Shown: in pieces, positions 31,115-39,203 of the stretch
Position numbering within the stretch: the first letter of the stretch is position 1
Layout: the number at the start of each line of letters is the position of its first letter
NCBI GenBank assembly: GCA_963821495.1
Contig: CAWGEA010000003.1
Span: 992,001 to 1,056,000 of the forward strand
Length of the DNA: 64,000 nt
Source: AC-32 sp963821495
GTDB lineage: Bacteria > Actinomycetota > Thermoleophilia > Gaiellales > Gaiellaceae
Direction: 5' to 3'
The notes under the pieces: generated by a model
The model's input: the letters and a program-made list of their open reading frames with translations, nothing else
What the model was told of the DNA's origin: nothing
The model's database searches: none
Made by a program: the position numbers and the translations under genes

Positions 31115-32371
31115 GTGGAAGTGATCGACCAGGTCGCGCAGGGCCTCTGGAACGCCGTGCAGATGGCGTGGGAGGTGTGGTGGGCGCTCGTGCTCGGCTT
31201 CCTGCTCTCGGGAATCGTCCAGGCGTGGGTGCCGCGCGAGCCGCTCGAGCGCGCGCTCGGCGGGCGCGGCCCGCGCTCGGCCGCGCTCGCGACCGGCCTC
31301 GGCGCCGCCTCCTCCTCCTGCAGCTATGCCGCGGTCGCGATCGCGAAGTCGCTCTTCCAGAAGGGCGCGAGCCTCGCCTCGGCGATGGCGTTCCAGTTCG
31401 CCTCCACGAACCTGGTCTTCGAGATCGGGATCGTGATCTGGATCTTCCTCGGCTGGGAGTTCACGCTGGCGGAGTTCGCCGGCGGGCTGCTGCTGATCGT
31501 GCTGATGTGGATCGGCGTGCGGCTGCTGGTCTCGCGGCGCGAGGAGGAGCAGGCCCGCGAGCATGCGCAGGCCGCGGACACCGGACACCAGCACCACTCC
31601 GCCGGCGGCTCGCGGCGCCTCTCGCTGCAGGGCTGGAGCGACGTGGCGCACAACTTCCGCGGCGACTGGGCGATGCTCTGGAAGGAGATCACGCTCGGCT
31701 TCCTGATCGCGGGTTTCGTCGCCCTCCTGCCGATGAACTTCTTCAACGGGCTCTTCCTGACCGACCAGGGCGGCACGCTGCAGCTGATCGAGAACGTGAT
31801 CGTGGGGCCGCTCGTCGCCGTGCTCTCGTTCGTGTGCTCGGTCGGGAACATTCCGCTCGCGGCCGTGCTCTGGGCCGGCGGGATCTCGTTCTCGGGCGTG
31901 ATCGCGTTCATCTACGCCGACCTGATCATCATCCCGCTCGTGCTGATCTACCGCCGCTACTACGGCTGGAAGCTGACCGGCGTGATCGTCTCGCTGATGT
32001 TCGGGGCGATGGTGGCGGCGGCGCTGGCGATCGACGGAATCTTCGACGCCGCCGGCCTGATCCCGCAGGACCGGCCCTCGATCGAGTCGATCACCGAGCG
32101 CGGGATCACCTGGAACTACACGGCCGCGCTGAACATCGTCGCCACGCTGGTTGCCGGGGCGCTCTTCGCGCTGACGCTGCGGCACGGCGCGCGCGACCCG
32201 GTCTGCGGGATGACGGTCGACCGCGGCACGGCCCTCTCGTTCGAGCACGCCGGCAAGCGCCACTTCTTCTGCGGGCCCGGCTGCCGCGCCAAGTTCGAGG
32301 CCGACCCGGAGCACTACGTGTCCGCGACGCCCCCGGCGTCGAGCCAGGACCACGCGCATCACCAGCACTGA
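31115..32371 (+). CDS. Permease (DUF318/ArsP-like) fused to a C-terminal YHS metal-binding domain
   Basis: The 418-residue protein has about eight membrane segments in two halves of the permease family that includes ArsP-type exporters: LGAASSSCSYAAVAIAKSLF in the first half and VCSVGNIPLAAVLWAGGISFSGVIAFIYADLIIIPL in the second. Between them is a His-rich loop (HAQAADTGHQHHSAGG). The C-terminus is a YHS domain, DPVCGMTVD then HFFCGPGCRAKFEADPEHYV, which binds heavy metals such as copper, and ends HAHHQH. A role in metal or metalloid efflux is likely (inference). No metalloregulator gene is adjacent; a TAGCGT element precedes the GTG start. Confidence 0.8.
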   Translation: MEVIDQVAQGLWNAVQMAWEVWWALVLGFLLSGIVQAWVPREPLERALGGRGPRSAALATGLGAASSSCSYAAVAIAKSLFQKGASLASAMAFQFASTNLVFEIGIVIWIFLGWEFTLAEFAGGLLLIVLMWIGVRLLVSRREEEQAREHAQAADTGHQHHSAGGSRRLSLQGWSDVAHNFRGDWAMLWKEITLGFLIAGFVALLPMNFFNGLFLTDQGGTLQLIENVIVGPLVAVLSFVCSVGNIPLAAVLWAGGISFSGVIAFIYADLIIIPLVLIYRRYYGWKLTGVIVSLMFGAMVAAALAIDGIFDAAGLIPQDRPSIESITERGITWNYTAALNIVATLVAGALFALTLRHGARDPVCGMTVDRGTALSFEHAGKRHFFCGPGCRAKFEADPEHYVSATPPASSQDHAHHQH

Positions 32372-32437
32372 GCGCGTGCCCTGGCGAAATCGGGCGTCGC
32401 TTGCGATGATCCACCCGTTCGCCGACTGGAGGCAGGG

Positions 32438-32758
32438 TTGCGCGTCTGTGGCGAGTGCGGGGGAGAGCTCGAGGCGGCCTACCGCTTCTGTCCCTGGTGC
32501 GCGGCCCCGCAGCGCCGCAAGCTCGTCGAGTTCTTCCGTGCCCACCCCCGCGACCCCGGCCGGGCTCTGAGGGTCTCGCGCTACCTGACCGAGGACCCGC
32601 ACGTCCGCTTCAGCGTCTGGAGCCCGGAAGGCGTCGCGGAGGCGGCGGTCTCGCTCGAAGAGGCGGAGGCGGAGCGGCTGGCGGCGTTCCTCGTCGCGCC
32701 CGAGCGCCCGCGCCGGACCGCCGTCGAGCGGCTCCTCGCGCACCTGCCGCGCGGCTAG
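32438..32758 (+). CDS. Small zinc-ribbon protein
   Basis: The 106-residue protein opens with a four-cysteine zinc ribbon, RVCGECGG and FCPWCAA (CxxC-x14-CxxC), at about residues 4-22. The remainder is a short alpha/beta region with RALRVSRYLTEDPHVRFSVWSPEG and an acidic helix. Such proteins often bind nucleic acid or act as adaptors; no specific function can be assigned. Start TTG at 32438 has GGAGGCAGGG just upstream. The stop shares a CTAG with the convergent mreB-like gene. Confidence 0.65.
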   Translation: MRVCGECGGELEAAYRFCPWCAAPQRRKLVEFFRAHPRDPGRALRVSRYLTEDPHVRFSVWSPEGVAEAAVSLEEAEAERLAAFLVAPERPRRTAVERLLAHLPRG

Positions 32759-33798
32759 CGGCGGCCGCGCGTGCGGCGCTGGGCCTTCGCGGCCCGGTCG
32801 AGCGTCTCCAGCTCGTCGAGGCTGCGCCCCGCGCCCTCGGCGACGCACGTCAGCGGGGAGTCGGCCAGCTGCACCGGCAGCCCCACCTCGCTGCGCAGCT
32901 TCTCGTCGATCCCGCGTAGGAGCGAGCCGCCGCCCGCAAGGACGATGCCGCGCTCGGCGACGTCGGCCGCGAGCTCCGGAGGCGTGCGCTCGAGCGTGTC
33001 CTTCACCGCGGCGACGATGCGGCCGACCGGTGGCTCGATCGCGCGCCGCACGTCCAAGGCCGTGATCGTGACGCGGCGCAGCAGGCCCGTGACCAGGTCG
33101 CGCCCGGCGACGGTCGTCTCGACCGCCTCGTCCAGCGGCCAGGCCGAGCCGACCTCGATCTTCGCCACCTCGGCCGTCTCCTGGCCGATCAGCAGCTTGT
33201 GCGTGTTCTTCACGTAGTCGACGATCGCGTCGTCCATCTCGTAGCCGCCGACGCGAATCGACTCCCAGACGACCATCCCGCCCAGCGAGATGACCGCGAC
33301 CTCGGTCGTGCCGCCGCCGATGTCGATCACCATGCTCGCGACCGCGTCCGCGACGGGGAGGCCCGCCCCGATCGCCGCCGCCATCGGCTCCTCGATCAGG
33401 TAGACGGAGCGCGCGCCCGCCGCGCGGGTGGCCTCGTCGACGGCGCGGCGCTCGACGTCGGTGATCCCGCTCGGGACGCACAGCACGACTCGGGCGAACG
33501 CGAAGCGGGAGCCCCCGGCTCTCGTGATGAAGTGGCGCAGCATCTCCTCGGTCACCTCGAAGTCGGCGATCACGCCGTGCCGCAGCGGCCGCGTGGCGCG
33601 GATCGAGGCAGGCGTGCGCCCGATCATCCGCTTGGCCTCGGCGCCGACCGCGTGCACCCTGCCGGTCTCCTCGGAGATCGCGACCACCGACGGCTCGAAG
33701 AGCACGATCCCGCGCCCGCGGATGAACACGAGCGTGTTCGCCGTGCCCAGGTCGACCGCCATGTCGCGGCCGCCGCCGATTGACCCCCAGAGGCGCAT
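32755..33798 (-). CDS. mreB: MreB/Mbl-family rod-shape actin homologue
   Basis: The 347-residue protein has the actin-fold signatures of MreB: MAVDLGTANTLVFIRGRGIVLFEPS (phosphate 1), RPLRHGVIADFEVTEEMLRHFI, SVYLIEEPMAAAIGAGLPV, SMVIDIGGGTTEVAVISLGG (phosphate 2), GYEMDDAIVDYVK and IVLAGGGSLLRGID (adenosine). It polymerises on the membrane and guides cell-wall synthesis along the cylinder. It is not next to mreC, mreD or rodA, which usually follow, so it may be a stand-alone paralogue (Mbl-like). The ATG at 33798 is nine bases after TAGGCT. Confidence 0.9.
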   Translation of the reverse strand: MRLWGSIGGGRDMAVDLGTANTLVFIRGRGIVLFEPSVVAISEETGRVHAVGAEAKRMIGRTPASIRATRPLRHGVIADFEVTEEMLRHFITRAGGSRFAFARVVLCVPSGITDVERRAVDEATRAAGARSVYLIEEPMAAAIGAGLPVADAVASMVIDIGGGTTEVAVISLGGMVVWESIRVGGYEMDDAIVDYVKNTHKLLIGQETAEVAKIEVGSAWPLDEAVETTVAGRDLVTGLLRRVTITALDVRRAIEPPVGRIVAAVKDTLERTPPELAADVAERGIVLAGGGSLLRGIDEKLRSEVGLPVQLADSPLTCVAEGAGRSLDELETLDRAAKAQRRTRGRR

Positions 33799-33807
33799 CG
33801 CCGCTGC

Positions 33808-33813
33808 AGCCTA
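33808..33813 (-). promoter_or_regulatory. -10 element for the mreB-like gene
   Basis: On the minus strand TAGGCT ends nine bases before the ATG at 33798. It lies back-to-back with the TATAAC of the divergent peptidase gene. Confidence 0.4.
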
Positions 33814-33825
33814 GTCGCGGCGTTG

Positions 33826-33831
33826 TATAAC
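33826..33831 (+). promoter_or_regulatory. -10 element for the proline iminopeptidase gene
   Basis: TATAAC ends nine bases before the GTG at 33841, the most AT-rich hexamer in this divergent gap. Confidence 0.45.
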
Positions 33832-33840
33832 GGGCGACGG

Positions 33841-34728
33841 GTGGCGAGCGAGGGCCGGATTCCGTTCCATGGGTACGAGACCTGGTACCGGGTCGTCGAG
33901 AGCGACGCGGCCGACGGTCGCGCGCCGGTCCTGTGCCTGCACGGCGGGCCGGGCGCGAACTGGCTCCACATGAAGCCGTACGAGGCGCTCGCCGACGAGC
34001 GCACGGTCGTCTTCTACGACCAGCTCGGCGCCGGCAGCTCGGCGGTCGAGGAGCCGCACGACCCGGCGATGTGGACGCCCGAGCTGTACGTGGAGGAGGT
34101 CGGCGCGGTGCGCAAGGCCCTCGGCCTCGACCGCGTGCACGTGCTCGGCCACTCGTGGGGCGGGATGCTCGGGATGCAGTACGCGGCGACACGGCCGGAC
34201 GGGCTGGTGTCGCTGCTGGTCGAGAGCTCGCCGCCGAGCGTGCCGGCCTGGATGGGCGAGCTCGCCCGGCTGCGCGCGGAGCTGCCGCCGGAGGTGGACG
34301 CGACGCTGCGCAGGCACGAGGAGGCCGGGACGTTCACCGACCCGGAGTACGAGGAGGCGGTGATGGTCTTCTACAAGCGCCACCTCTGCCGCGTGGAGCC
34401 GTGGCCGGACTGGCTGGTCGAGTGCTTCGAGATCCTGGAGGCGAATCCCGAGGTCTACCACTCGATGAACGGGCCGAGCGAGTTCCACGTGATCGGCACG
34501 CTTCGCGACTGGGACGTCACCCCGCAGCTCGGGCGGATCCAGGTGCCGACGCTGCTCTTCTGCGGCCGCCACGACGAGGTCACGCCGGCGAGCGTCGAGG
34601 CGGCGCACCGCGCGATCGCCGGCTCCGAGTTCGTCGTGCTCGAGGAGAGCTCGCACATGGCGCAGGCCGAGGAGCCGGAGCAGACGCTCGCGCTCGTGCG
34701 GCGCTTCATGCGCCGCGCCGAGGGGTGA
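33841..34728 (+). CDS. Proline iminopeptidase-family alpha/beta hydrolase
   Basis: The 295-residue protein matches the S33 prolyl aminopeptidase group: PVLCLHGGPGANWLHMKPYEAL with the HGGPG oxyanion motif, VVFYDQLGAGSS, the nucleophile elbow VLGHSWGGMLGMQYA, the acid in LLFCGRHDEVTPASV and the catalytic histidine in LEESSHMAQAEEPE. It probably releases N-terminal proline or a related residue from small peptides. GTG at 33841 is preferred to an upstream in-frame TTG because TATAAC lies between them. A strong terminator begins at the stop codon. Confidence 0.85.
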   Translation: MASEGRIPFHGYETWYRVVESDAADGRAPVLCLHGGPGANWLHMKPYEALADERTVVFYDQLGAGSSAVEEPHDPAMWTPELYVEEVGAVRKALGLDRVHVLGHSWGGMLGMQYAATRPDGLVSLLVESSPPSVPAWMGELARLRAELPPEVDATLRRHEEAGTFTDPEYEEAVMVFYKRHLCRVEPWPDWLVECFEILEANPEVYHSMNGPSEFHVIGTLRDWDVTPQLGRIQVPTLLFCGRHDEVTPASVEAAHRAIAGSEFVVLEESSHMAQAEEPEQTLALVRRFMRRAEG

Positions 34729-34755
34729 GGAGAGGCCGCGGGCGCGGCCTCTCCT
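34728..34755 (+). terminator. Terminator hairpin between convergent genes
   Basis: AGGAGAGGCCGC (34728-34739) pairs perfectly with GCGGCCTCTCCT (34744-34755) across a GGGC loop. It starts at the last base of the peptidase stop and can serve the convergent secreted-protein gene too. Confidence 0.8.
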
Positions 34756-34767
34756 GTGAGGTGTGAG

Positions 34768-35493
34768 CTAGGCCGCGGGCTGGCGGTCGCCGACGTGGTT
34801 CGCCGGTACGGCCTCGACCTGGGCGAGCGAGAACGAGCGCGGCGCGCGGATCCGCACAGAGATGCGGTCGCCGGGCGTCAGGTCGCCGGGGGAGACGACG
34901 GTGGGCACCCCGTGCCTCCACTCGACGAAGACGGTGTGCGCGTCGTAGCCGAACGTCTCGTCGACGGGCTGGCCGAGCATCGCGCGCAGTGCGCGGAGGT
35001 TGCCGTCCCGGATGTGCAGCGTCAGGTGGCCGCCCGAGGCCGGGGCGTCGAGCGTGCCGATGAAGAGCCAGAGCGGCTGGCGCGGAAACCGGCCTGCCGG
35101 GCCCGAGTCCGCGACGCGGCGTGCCGGCGTCGACTCGATCTGAGCCAGCGAGGCGCGGCGGTCGGCGACCACCCGCGCGCTGACCCGGTCGCCTGCGAGC
35201 AGGTTCGACTCCGTCACCACCGTCGGGACGCCGTGCGTCCAGCGGAGGTACTGCGTGTTCGCGTCGACCGCGAACTGGCCGTTGTCGTCCTGGCCGATGA
35301 GCTTCTTCAGCGCCTTGCGGTTGCCGCCGTTCACGTCGACGGCGAGCGTCGGGCTGTTGCCGGCGTCGGCCATCAGCCGGCCGTTGAAGACGTAGAGGAC
35401 GTTGCCGCCATCACGCGCGGCGAGCGTCGCCGAAGTGCAGACGGTCGCCAGGCCGAGGGCAAGCAGCGCGGCGAACACGATCATCCTTCTCAT
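34768..35493 (-). CDS. Secreted protein with an internal duplication
   Basis: The 241-residue product has a signal peptide (MRRMIVFAALLALGLATVCTSATLA) and two homologous halves. Each half contains LYVFNG/WLFIGT..LxVDVNxGNxxAL, DAxTxxxxWxHGVPTVV, L(A/T)PGDR(V/I)S and SLAQ(I/V)E(S/A)xPAxxVxD (about 30-135 and 140-240). The halves look like OB- or beta-barrel-type modules, but the function is unknown. ATG at 35493 has AAAGGAG five bases upstream. The roughly 115-base region upstream holds an AT-richer stretch (AAGTACTT and ATACTTG near 35586) that may contain the promoter. Confidence 0.7.
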   Translation of the reverse strand: MRRMIVFAALLALGLATVCTSATLAARDGGNVLYVFNGRLMADAGNSPTLAVDVNGGNRKALKKLIGQDDNGQFAVDANTQYLRWTHGVPTVVTESNLLAGDRVSARVVADRRASLAQIESTPARRVADSGPAGRFPRQPLWLFIGTLDAPASGGHLTLHIRDGNLRALRAMLGQPVDETFGYDAHTVFVEWRHGVPTVVSPGDLTPGDRISVRIRAPRSFSLAQVEAVPANHVGDRQPAA

Positions 35494-35609
35494 CACGACT
35501 CCTTTGGATCGTGGAGCGGGAGGGTCGATCCGATCGTCGGCGCGCGATGTCAGGCCGCGGTTAGCGGCCCGTAAGGGAGTCGTAAGTACTTGGAAAAAAT
35601 ACTTGTGGG

Positions 35610-36017
35610 CTAGTCGGGCGGCCTGCGCAGGCGCTTCGTCGCGCCGCGCCGGCGCTTCTGCTCCAGCCGCTTCTCGACCGCGGCCTTGCTCGGCCTGGTC
35701 GGCCGCCGCCGCCGCTCGACCCGCAGCGCCTGACGCAGCGTCTCCGTCAGCCGCTCCAGCGCGAGCTCGCGGTTGCGCCACTGGCTGCGCTCGTCCTGCG
35801 CGACGGCGCGCAGAACCGGGCCCGCCTTGGCGACGACGCGGCGCTTCTGCGCCTCCGACAGCGTGCCCGAGGCCTCGACGTCGAAGACCGCCTCGACGCG
35901 CGTGTCGCTCTTCTGCGCGTGCTGGCCGCCCGGCCCGCTCGAGCGCGAGAAGCGCAGCTCGATCTCGCTGTGCGGGATGAAGACCGAGCGCGTGACGCGA
36001 ATAGGATCGTCGGCCAT
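35610..36017 (-). CDS. arfB: ArfB/class I release-factor-like peptidyl-tRNA hydrolase
   Basis: The 135-residue protein has the release-factor catalytic domain with GPGGQHAQKSDTRVE, the GGQ loop that hydrolyses peptidyl-tRNA, and a basic C-terminal tail (RLEQKRRRGATKRLRRPP) like that which enters the empty mRNA channel. It lacks the stop-codon recognition domain. It should rescue ribosomes stalled on broken mRNA. ATG at 36017 is supported by CACAAT seven bases upstream. It is exactly back-to-back with the divergent lipoprotein gene: both initiation codons use the same CATG. Confidence 0.88.
   Translation of the reverse strand: MADDPIRVTRSVFIPHSEIELRFSRSSGPGGQHAQKSDTRVEAVFDVEASGTLSEAQKRRVVAKAGPVLRAVAQDERSQWRNRELALERLTETLRQALRVERRRRPTRPSKAAVEKRLEQKRRRGATKRLRRPPD
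36002..36007 (+). promoter_or_regulatory. -10 element for the lipoprotein gene, leaderless type
   Basis: TAGGAT ends eight bases before the ATG at 36016. It lies inside the 5' end of arfB on the other strand. Confidence 0.5.
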
Positions 36018-36686
36018 GAGGCGGATTGTGACCGCCGCGTGCCTCTTGCTCTGCGCCGGCTGCAGCTCCGGTCCCTCGTACGACAGCATCTCCGCCGGCG
36101 GCTCCTGCGCGGCGCGCATCACCTGGCACGGCGCCGTCTACTACGGCGAAAGGTTCCCGTCGCGCTGCCGGCCACGCTCGCGCTCGGCACGGGCGGCCGT
36201 CCGACCTGCAGGGACTCGAACGGCGGCGAGGCCGGAGCCAGCACGGCCGTCGAGGTGCGGCGACTCGCGGGAGTCGATCCGAGGGTCGCTGTCGCCGTTC
36301 GAGGCGAGCGCGAGGTCGCGTACCTCGCCGCCGGCTACTTCCTCGAGCTGCCGAGCCACCCGCTCCACGGCGCGATCGAGTGGTCGCCGCGCGCGTTGAA
36401 CGAGCTGAGCGGCTGCGTCAGGTCGCCGGCGATGCGGATCGAGGGCACCCTCCGCTACGGGCCGTCGCCGATGCTCGACGTCTCCGAGCGCGACCGTGTG
36501 GCGCGCCGCTACGTCGGGAGCGAGGCGCTCCTGTTCGTGGACGCGCACACGCGGGTGGAGCGGCTGTCCCGCGGCGGGCTCCCGTACGTCGGCCAGGGAG
36601 CCGCGGTCGCGGTTGACGCCGTCGGCTGCCTCACGCGTGACGGCACGTTGGCGAAACTCGTTCCGCGACGGATCGCGCCTGCCTAG
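36016..36686 (+). pseudogene. Lipoprotein gene with a single-base frameshift
   Basis: MRRIVTAACLLLCAGCSSG is a lipoprotein signal with a lipobox-like cysteine at about 16, followed by about 30 residues to VYYGE. The coding signal then moves to another frame at 36150 (VPVALPATLALGTGG), which runs open to the TGA at 36686. One extra A in the AAA at 36149-36151 would fuse the two parts into a 223-residue lipoprotein ending LAKLVPRRIAPA. The cause is either a real mutation or a base-calling error in the A-run. A programmed shift is unlikely because no slippery heptamer is present. The function is unknown. Confidence 0.65.
36025..36030 (-). promoter_or_regulatory. -10 element for arfB, leaderless type
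   Basis: On the minus strand CACAAT ends seven bases before the ATG at 36017. It is a weaker hexamer and lies within the lipoprotein gene. Confidence 0.35.
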
Positions 36687-36689
36687 ACT
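36684..36689 (+). promoter_or_regulatory. -10 element for the HAD-IIA gene, leaderless type
   Basis: TAGACT ends seven bases before the ATG at 36697. It begins with the last bases of the lipoprotein stop codon. Confidence 0.5.
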
Positions 36690-36696
36690 CCCGCGC

Positions 36697-37473
36697 ATGG
36701 CGGGCATTCTCCTGGACGCCGACGGCGTCCTCCACGTTTCCGGTGCGCCGATCGCGGGCGGCGCCGAGGCCGTGGAACAGCTGCGCGAGAACGGCCATCG
36801 GCTTCGTTTCGTCACCAACAACACCACGCACTCGCGGCGCCGGCTGGCCGAGCAGATCCGCGGCTTCGGCATCGAGCTCGAGGACGCGGAGCTGCAGACG
36901 ACGCCGGTCGCCGCGGTGCATTCGCTCAAGGGGAAGCGGGTGCTCGCGCTGACGATGCCCGACATCGTCGAGGACCTCGCAGGGATCGAGCTCGTCGGCG
37001 AGGGCGCCGACGCCGTGCTGATCGGCGGCGCCGACGAGACCTACGAGACGAATCAGGTGTTCAGCTACATGAACCTCGCGCGCGCGTTCGCGGAGCTGCA
37101 GGCGGGCGCGGAGCTTTTCTGTCTGCACAAGAACCGCTGGTGGCAGACCGCGCGCGGGCCGCTGCTCGACTCAGGCGCGTTCGTGGCGGGGCTCGAGTAC
37201 GCGGCAGAGCTCGAGGCGACGGTGCTCGGGAAGCCGAGCGCCGCCTACTTCCAGGCCGCGCTCGACGCGCTCGACTCCGATCCCGAGCTGACCTGGATGG
37301 TCGGCGACGACATCGAGGCCGACATCGCGGGCGCGGCGGCGTGCGGCCTCCGGACGGTGCTCGTCCGCACGGGCAAGTTTCGGCCGGACACCGTCGAGGC
37401 CGGGCGCGTGCGGCCGGACGGGATTGTGACGTCGATCGCCGCGTTGCCCGGGTTCATCGAGACCGCTGCGTAG
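36697..37473 (+). CDS. HAD-superfamily hydrolase, subclass IIA (NagD/LHPP-like)
   Basis: The 258-residue protein has the HAD-IIA layout: GILLDADGVLHVSG (nucleophile D7, D9), motif II FVTNNTTHSRRRL, a C2 cap, and HKNRWWQTARGPLLDSGAFVAGLEYA, then GKPSAAYFQAAL with the motif III lysine and MVGDDIEADIAGAAACGLRTVLVRTGK as motif IV. It is closest in style to NagD, phosphoglycolate phosphatase and the LHPP/HDHD2 group. Its natural phosphate ester is unknown. The stop TAG is also part of the -10 element for acpS. Confidence 0.85.
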   Translation: MAGILLDADGVLHVSGAPIAGGAEAVEQLRENGHRLRFVTNNTTHSRRRLAEQIRGFGIELEDAELQTTPVAAVHSLKGKRVLALTMPDIVEDLAGIELVGEGADAVLIGGADETYETNQVFSYMNLARAFAELQAGAELFCLHKNRWWQTARGPLLDSGAFVAGLEYAAELEATVLGKPSAAYFQAALDALDSDPELTWMVGDDIEADIAGAAACGLRTVLVRTGKFRPDTVEAGRVRPDGIVTSIAALPGFIETAA

Positions 37474-37476
37474 AGT
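37471..37476 (+). promoter_or_regulatory. -10 element for acpS, leaderless type
   Basis: TAGAGT ends seven bases before the GTG at 37484. Its first three bases are the stop codon of the HAD gene. Confidence 0.55.
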
Positions 37477-37483
37477 TCGCGCC

Positions 37484-37840
37484 GTGCGAGTGGGCGTCGA
37501 CCTGATCGAGATCCCGCGCATCGCGCGAGCGCTCGAGCGGCCCGGGTTCCGGGAGCGCTGCTTCACGGAGGCAGAGCGCGCGTACTGCGACTCGAGGCCG
37601 AACCCGTCCCAGCATTACGCCGCGCGGTTCGCCGGCAAGGAGGCCGTCGGCAAGGCACTCGGCTCTGGTGTCCACTTCACCTGGCGCGAGATCGAGATCG
37701 TCGGCCGCCCGAAGCCCGGAGTGACCCTGAGCGGGCGGACGAAGGCGTGGGCGGAGCGCGTCGGCGCCAGGCGGATCGAGCTCTCGATGACGCACTCGCG
37801 GGAACTGGCGCAGGCGGTCTGCGTCGTCAGCGATGTTTGA
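37484..37840 (+). CDS. acpS: Holo-[acyl-carrier-protein] synthase
   Basis: The 118-residue protein shows the AcpS motifs: VGVDLIEIPRI with the magnesium-binding Asp (about D6), YAARFAGKEAVGKALG with the conserved Glu and Lys, and ELSMTHSRELAQAVCVV near the end. It moves 4'-phosphopantetheine from CoA to acyl carrier protein for fatty-acid synthesis. It overlaps nnr by eight bases. The order acpS-nnr-alr is conserved in actinobacteria. Confidence 0.93.
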   Translation: MRVGVDLIEIPRIARALERPGFRERCFTEAERAYCDSRPNPSQHYAARFAGKEAVGKALGSGVHFTWREIEIVGRPKPGVTLSGRTKAWAERVGARRIELSMTHSRELAQAVCVVSDV

Positions 37841-39203
37841 TCCCCTCTACACCGCCGAGGAGATGAAGGCCGCCGAGGCGGGCCACGACGTGGACGAGCT
37901 GATGGCGCGCGCGGGGCGCGCGGTGGCGGAAGAGGCGATGCTCCGCTTCCGGGAGGCACAACGGTTCGTCGCGGTCTGCGGCGGCGGCGCAAACGGCGGC
38001 GACGGCCGGATCGCGCTCGACGTGCTCCAGTCGGCCGGCAAGGCGGCCCGCACCTCGGAGGAGGCTCCGGTCGAGGAGGCCGACGTCGTGATCGACGCGC
38101 TCTTCGGCACCGGCTTCCACGGCGAGCCGCGCGAGGACGCGGCCCGGGCGATCGAGGCGATGAACGCCTCCGGCAAGCCGATCGTCGCTGTCGATCTGCC
38201 CTCGGGCGTCGACGCGTCGACCGGCGAGATCGGCGGGGCGTGCGTCGAGGCGACCGTGACGGTGACGATGCACGGGCCGAAGGTCGGCCTCGAGGTGGCG
38301 CCCGGCCGCTTCCATGCCGGCGAGGTCGTGGTGGCGGACATCGGCCTGGAGCGCGGCGAGACCGAGCACCGGCTGGTCACGCCGGCGATCCTGGGCGAGA
38401 TCCCGCGTCGGAGCGCCGAGCAGAACAAGTACAGCGCCGGGACGGTGCTCGTCGTCGGCGGCTCGCGCGGTCTCACCGGAGCCCCGTGCCTCGCGGCCGA
38501 GGCAGCGTTTCGCGCCGATGCGGGCTACGTCGCCGTCGCCGTGCCCGACTCGACGTTGGCCGTCTTCGAGCAGCGCCTGCTCGAGGCGGTGAAGCTGCCG
38601 TGCCCCGAGGAGGACGGCACCATCTCGCCGCGGGCGATCGAGCCGATCGGGGAGTTCGCCGCGAAGGCCGGCGCGCTTGCGCTCGGCCCGGGGCTCGGCC
38701 GCGGCCCGGGGCCCCGCGAGGTCGTGCGGCGGTTGCTCGCCGAGCTCCGCACGCCGGCAGTGGTCGATGCCGACGGTCTGCACGAGCTGGAGCCGTTCGA
38801 ACGGGCCGCGCCGACGGTGTTGACCCCGCACGAGGGCGAGCTCGCGCGGCTGCTCGGCGTCCGGTCGGAGTGGGTGGCGGCGCACCGCCTGGAGGCCGTC
38901 CGGCGCGGCGCGGAGACGTTCGGCTGCGTCTGCCTGCTGAAGGGGGCCGACACGCTGGTCGCCGCTCCCGCGCAGGGCGTGCTCGTCGTCTCGCTCGGCA
39001 CGCCCGCGCTCGCGACCGCGGGGAGCGGCGACGTCCTCACGGGGATCGTCGCGGCGTTCCTGGCGAAGGGAGTCGACGCACGCCTCGCAGCGGCCGCCGC
39101 GGCCGCCGCGCAGCAGCTTGCCTCGCGGACGATCCCGCAGTCGGGCGCCGTCGCGAGCGACGTGGCGGCCGCGCTGCCGCGGGTGCTCGATGCACCGGTC
39201 TGA
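37833..39203 (+). CDS. nnr: Bifunctional NAD(P)H-hydrate epimerase / dehydratase
   Basis: The 456-residue protein fuses the two metabolite-repair enzymes for damaged NAD(P)H. The N-terminal epimerase domain (about 1-190) has CGGGANGGDGRIAL, VVIDALFGTGFHG and AVDLPSGVDASTGEIGG. The C-terminal ADP-dependent dehydratase (about 200-456, ribokinase fold) has KYSAGTVLVVGGSRGLTGAPCLA, ALGPGLGRG, VVDADGLHEL, TPHEGELARLLG and ATAGSGDVLTGIVAAFLA with the catalytic aspartate. It overlaps acpS by eight bases and alr by 14 bases. Confidence 0.94.
   Translation: MFDPLYTAEEMKAAEAGHDVDELMARAGRAVAEEAMLRFREAQRFVAVCGGGANGGDGRIALDVLQSAGKAARTSEEAPVEEADVVIDALFGTGFHGEPREDAARAIEAMNASGKPIVAVDLPSGVDASTGEIGGACVEATVTVTMHGPKVGLEVAPGRFHAGEVVVADIGLERGETEHRLVTPAILGEIPRRSAEQNKYSAGTVLVVGGSRGLTGAPCLAAEAAFRADAGYVAVAVPDSTLAVFEQRLLEAVKLPCPEEDGTISPRAIEPIGEFAAKAGALALGPGLGRGPGPREVVRRLLAELRTPAVVDADGLHELEPFERAAPTVLTPHEGELARLLGVRSEWVAAHRLEAVRRGAETFGCVCLLKGADTLVAAPAQGVLVVSLGTPALATAGSGDVLTGIVAAFLAKGVDARLAAAAAAAAQQLASRTIPQSGAVASDVAAALPRVLDAPV

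Noticed and set aside
36140..36160. Programmed -1 frameshift or selenocysteine in the lipoprotein gene
   Set aside because: There is no slippery heptamer and no in-frame UGA at a redox motif. A single lost A in a short homopolymer explains the break.
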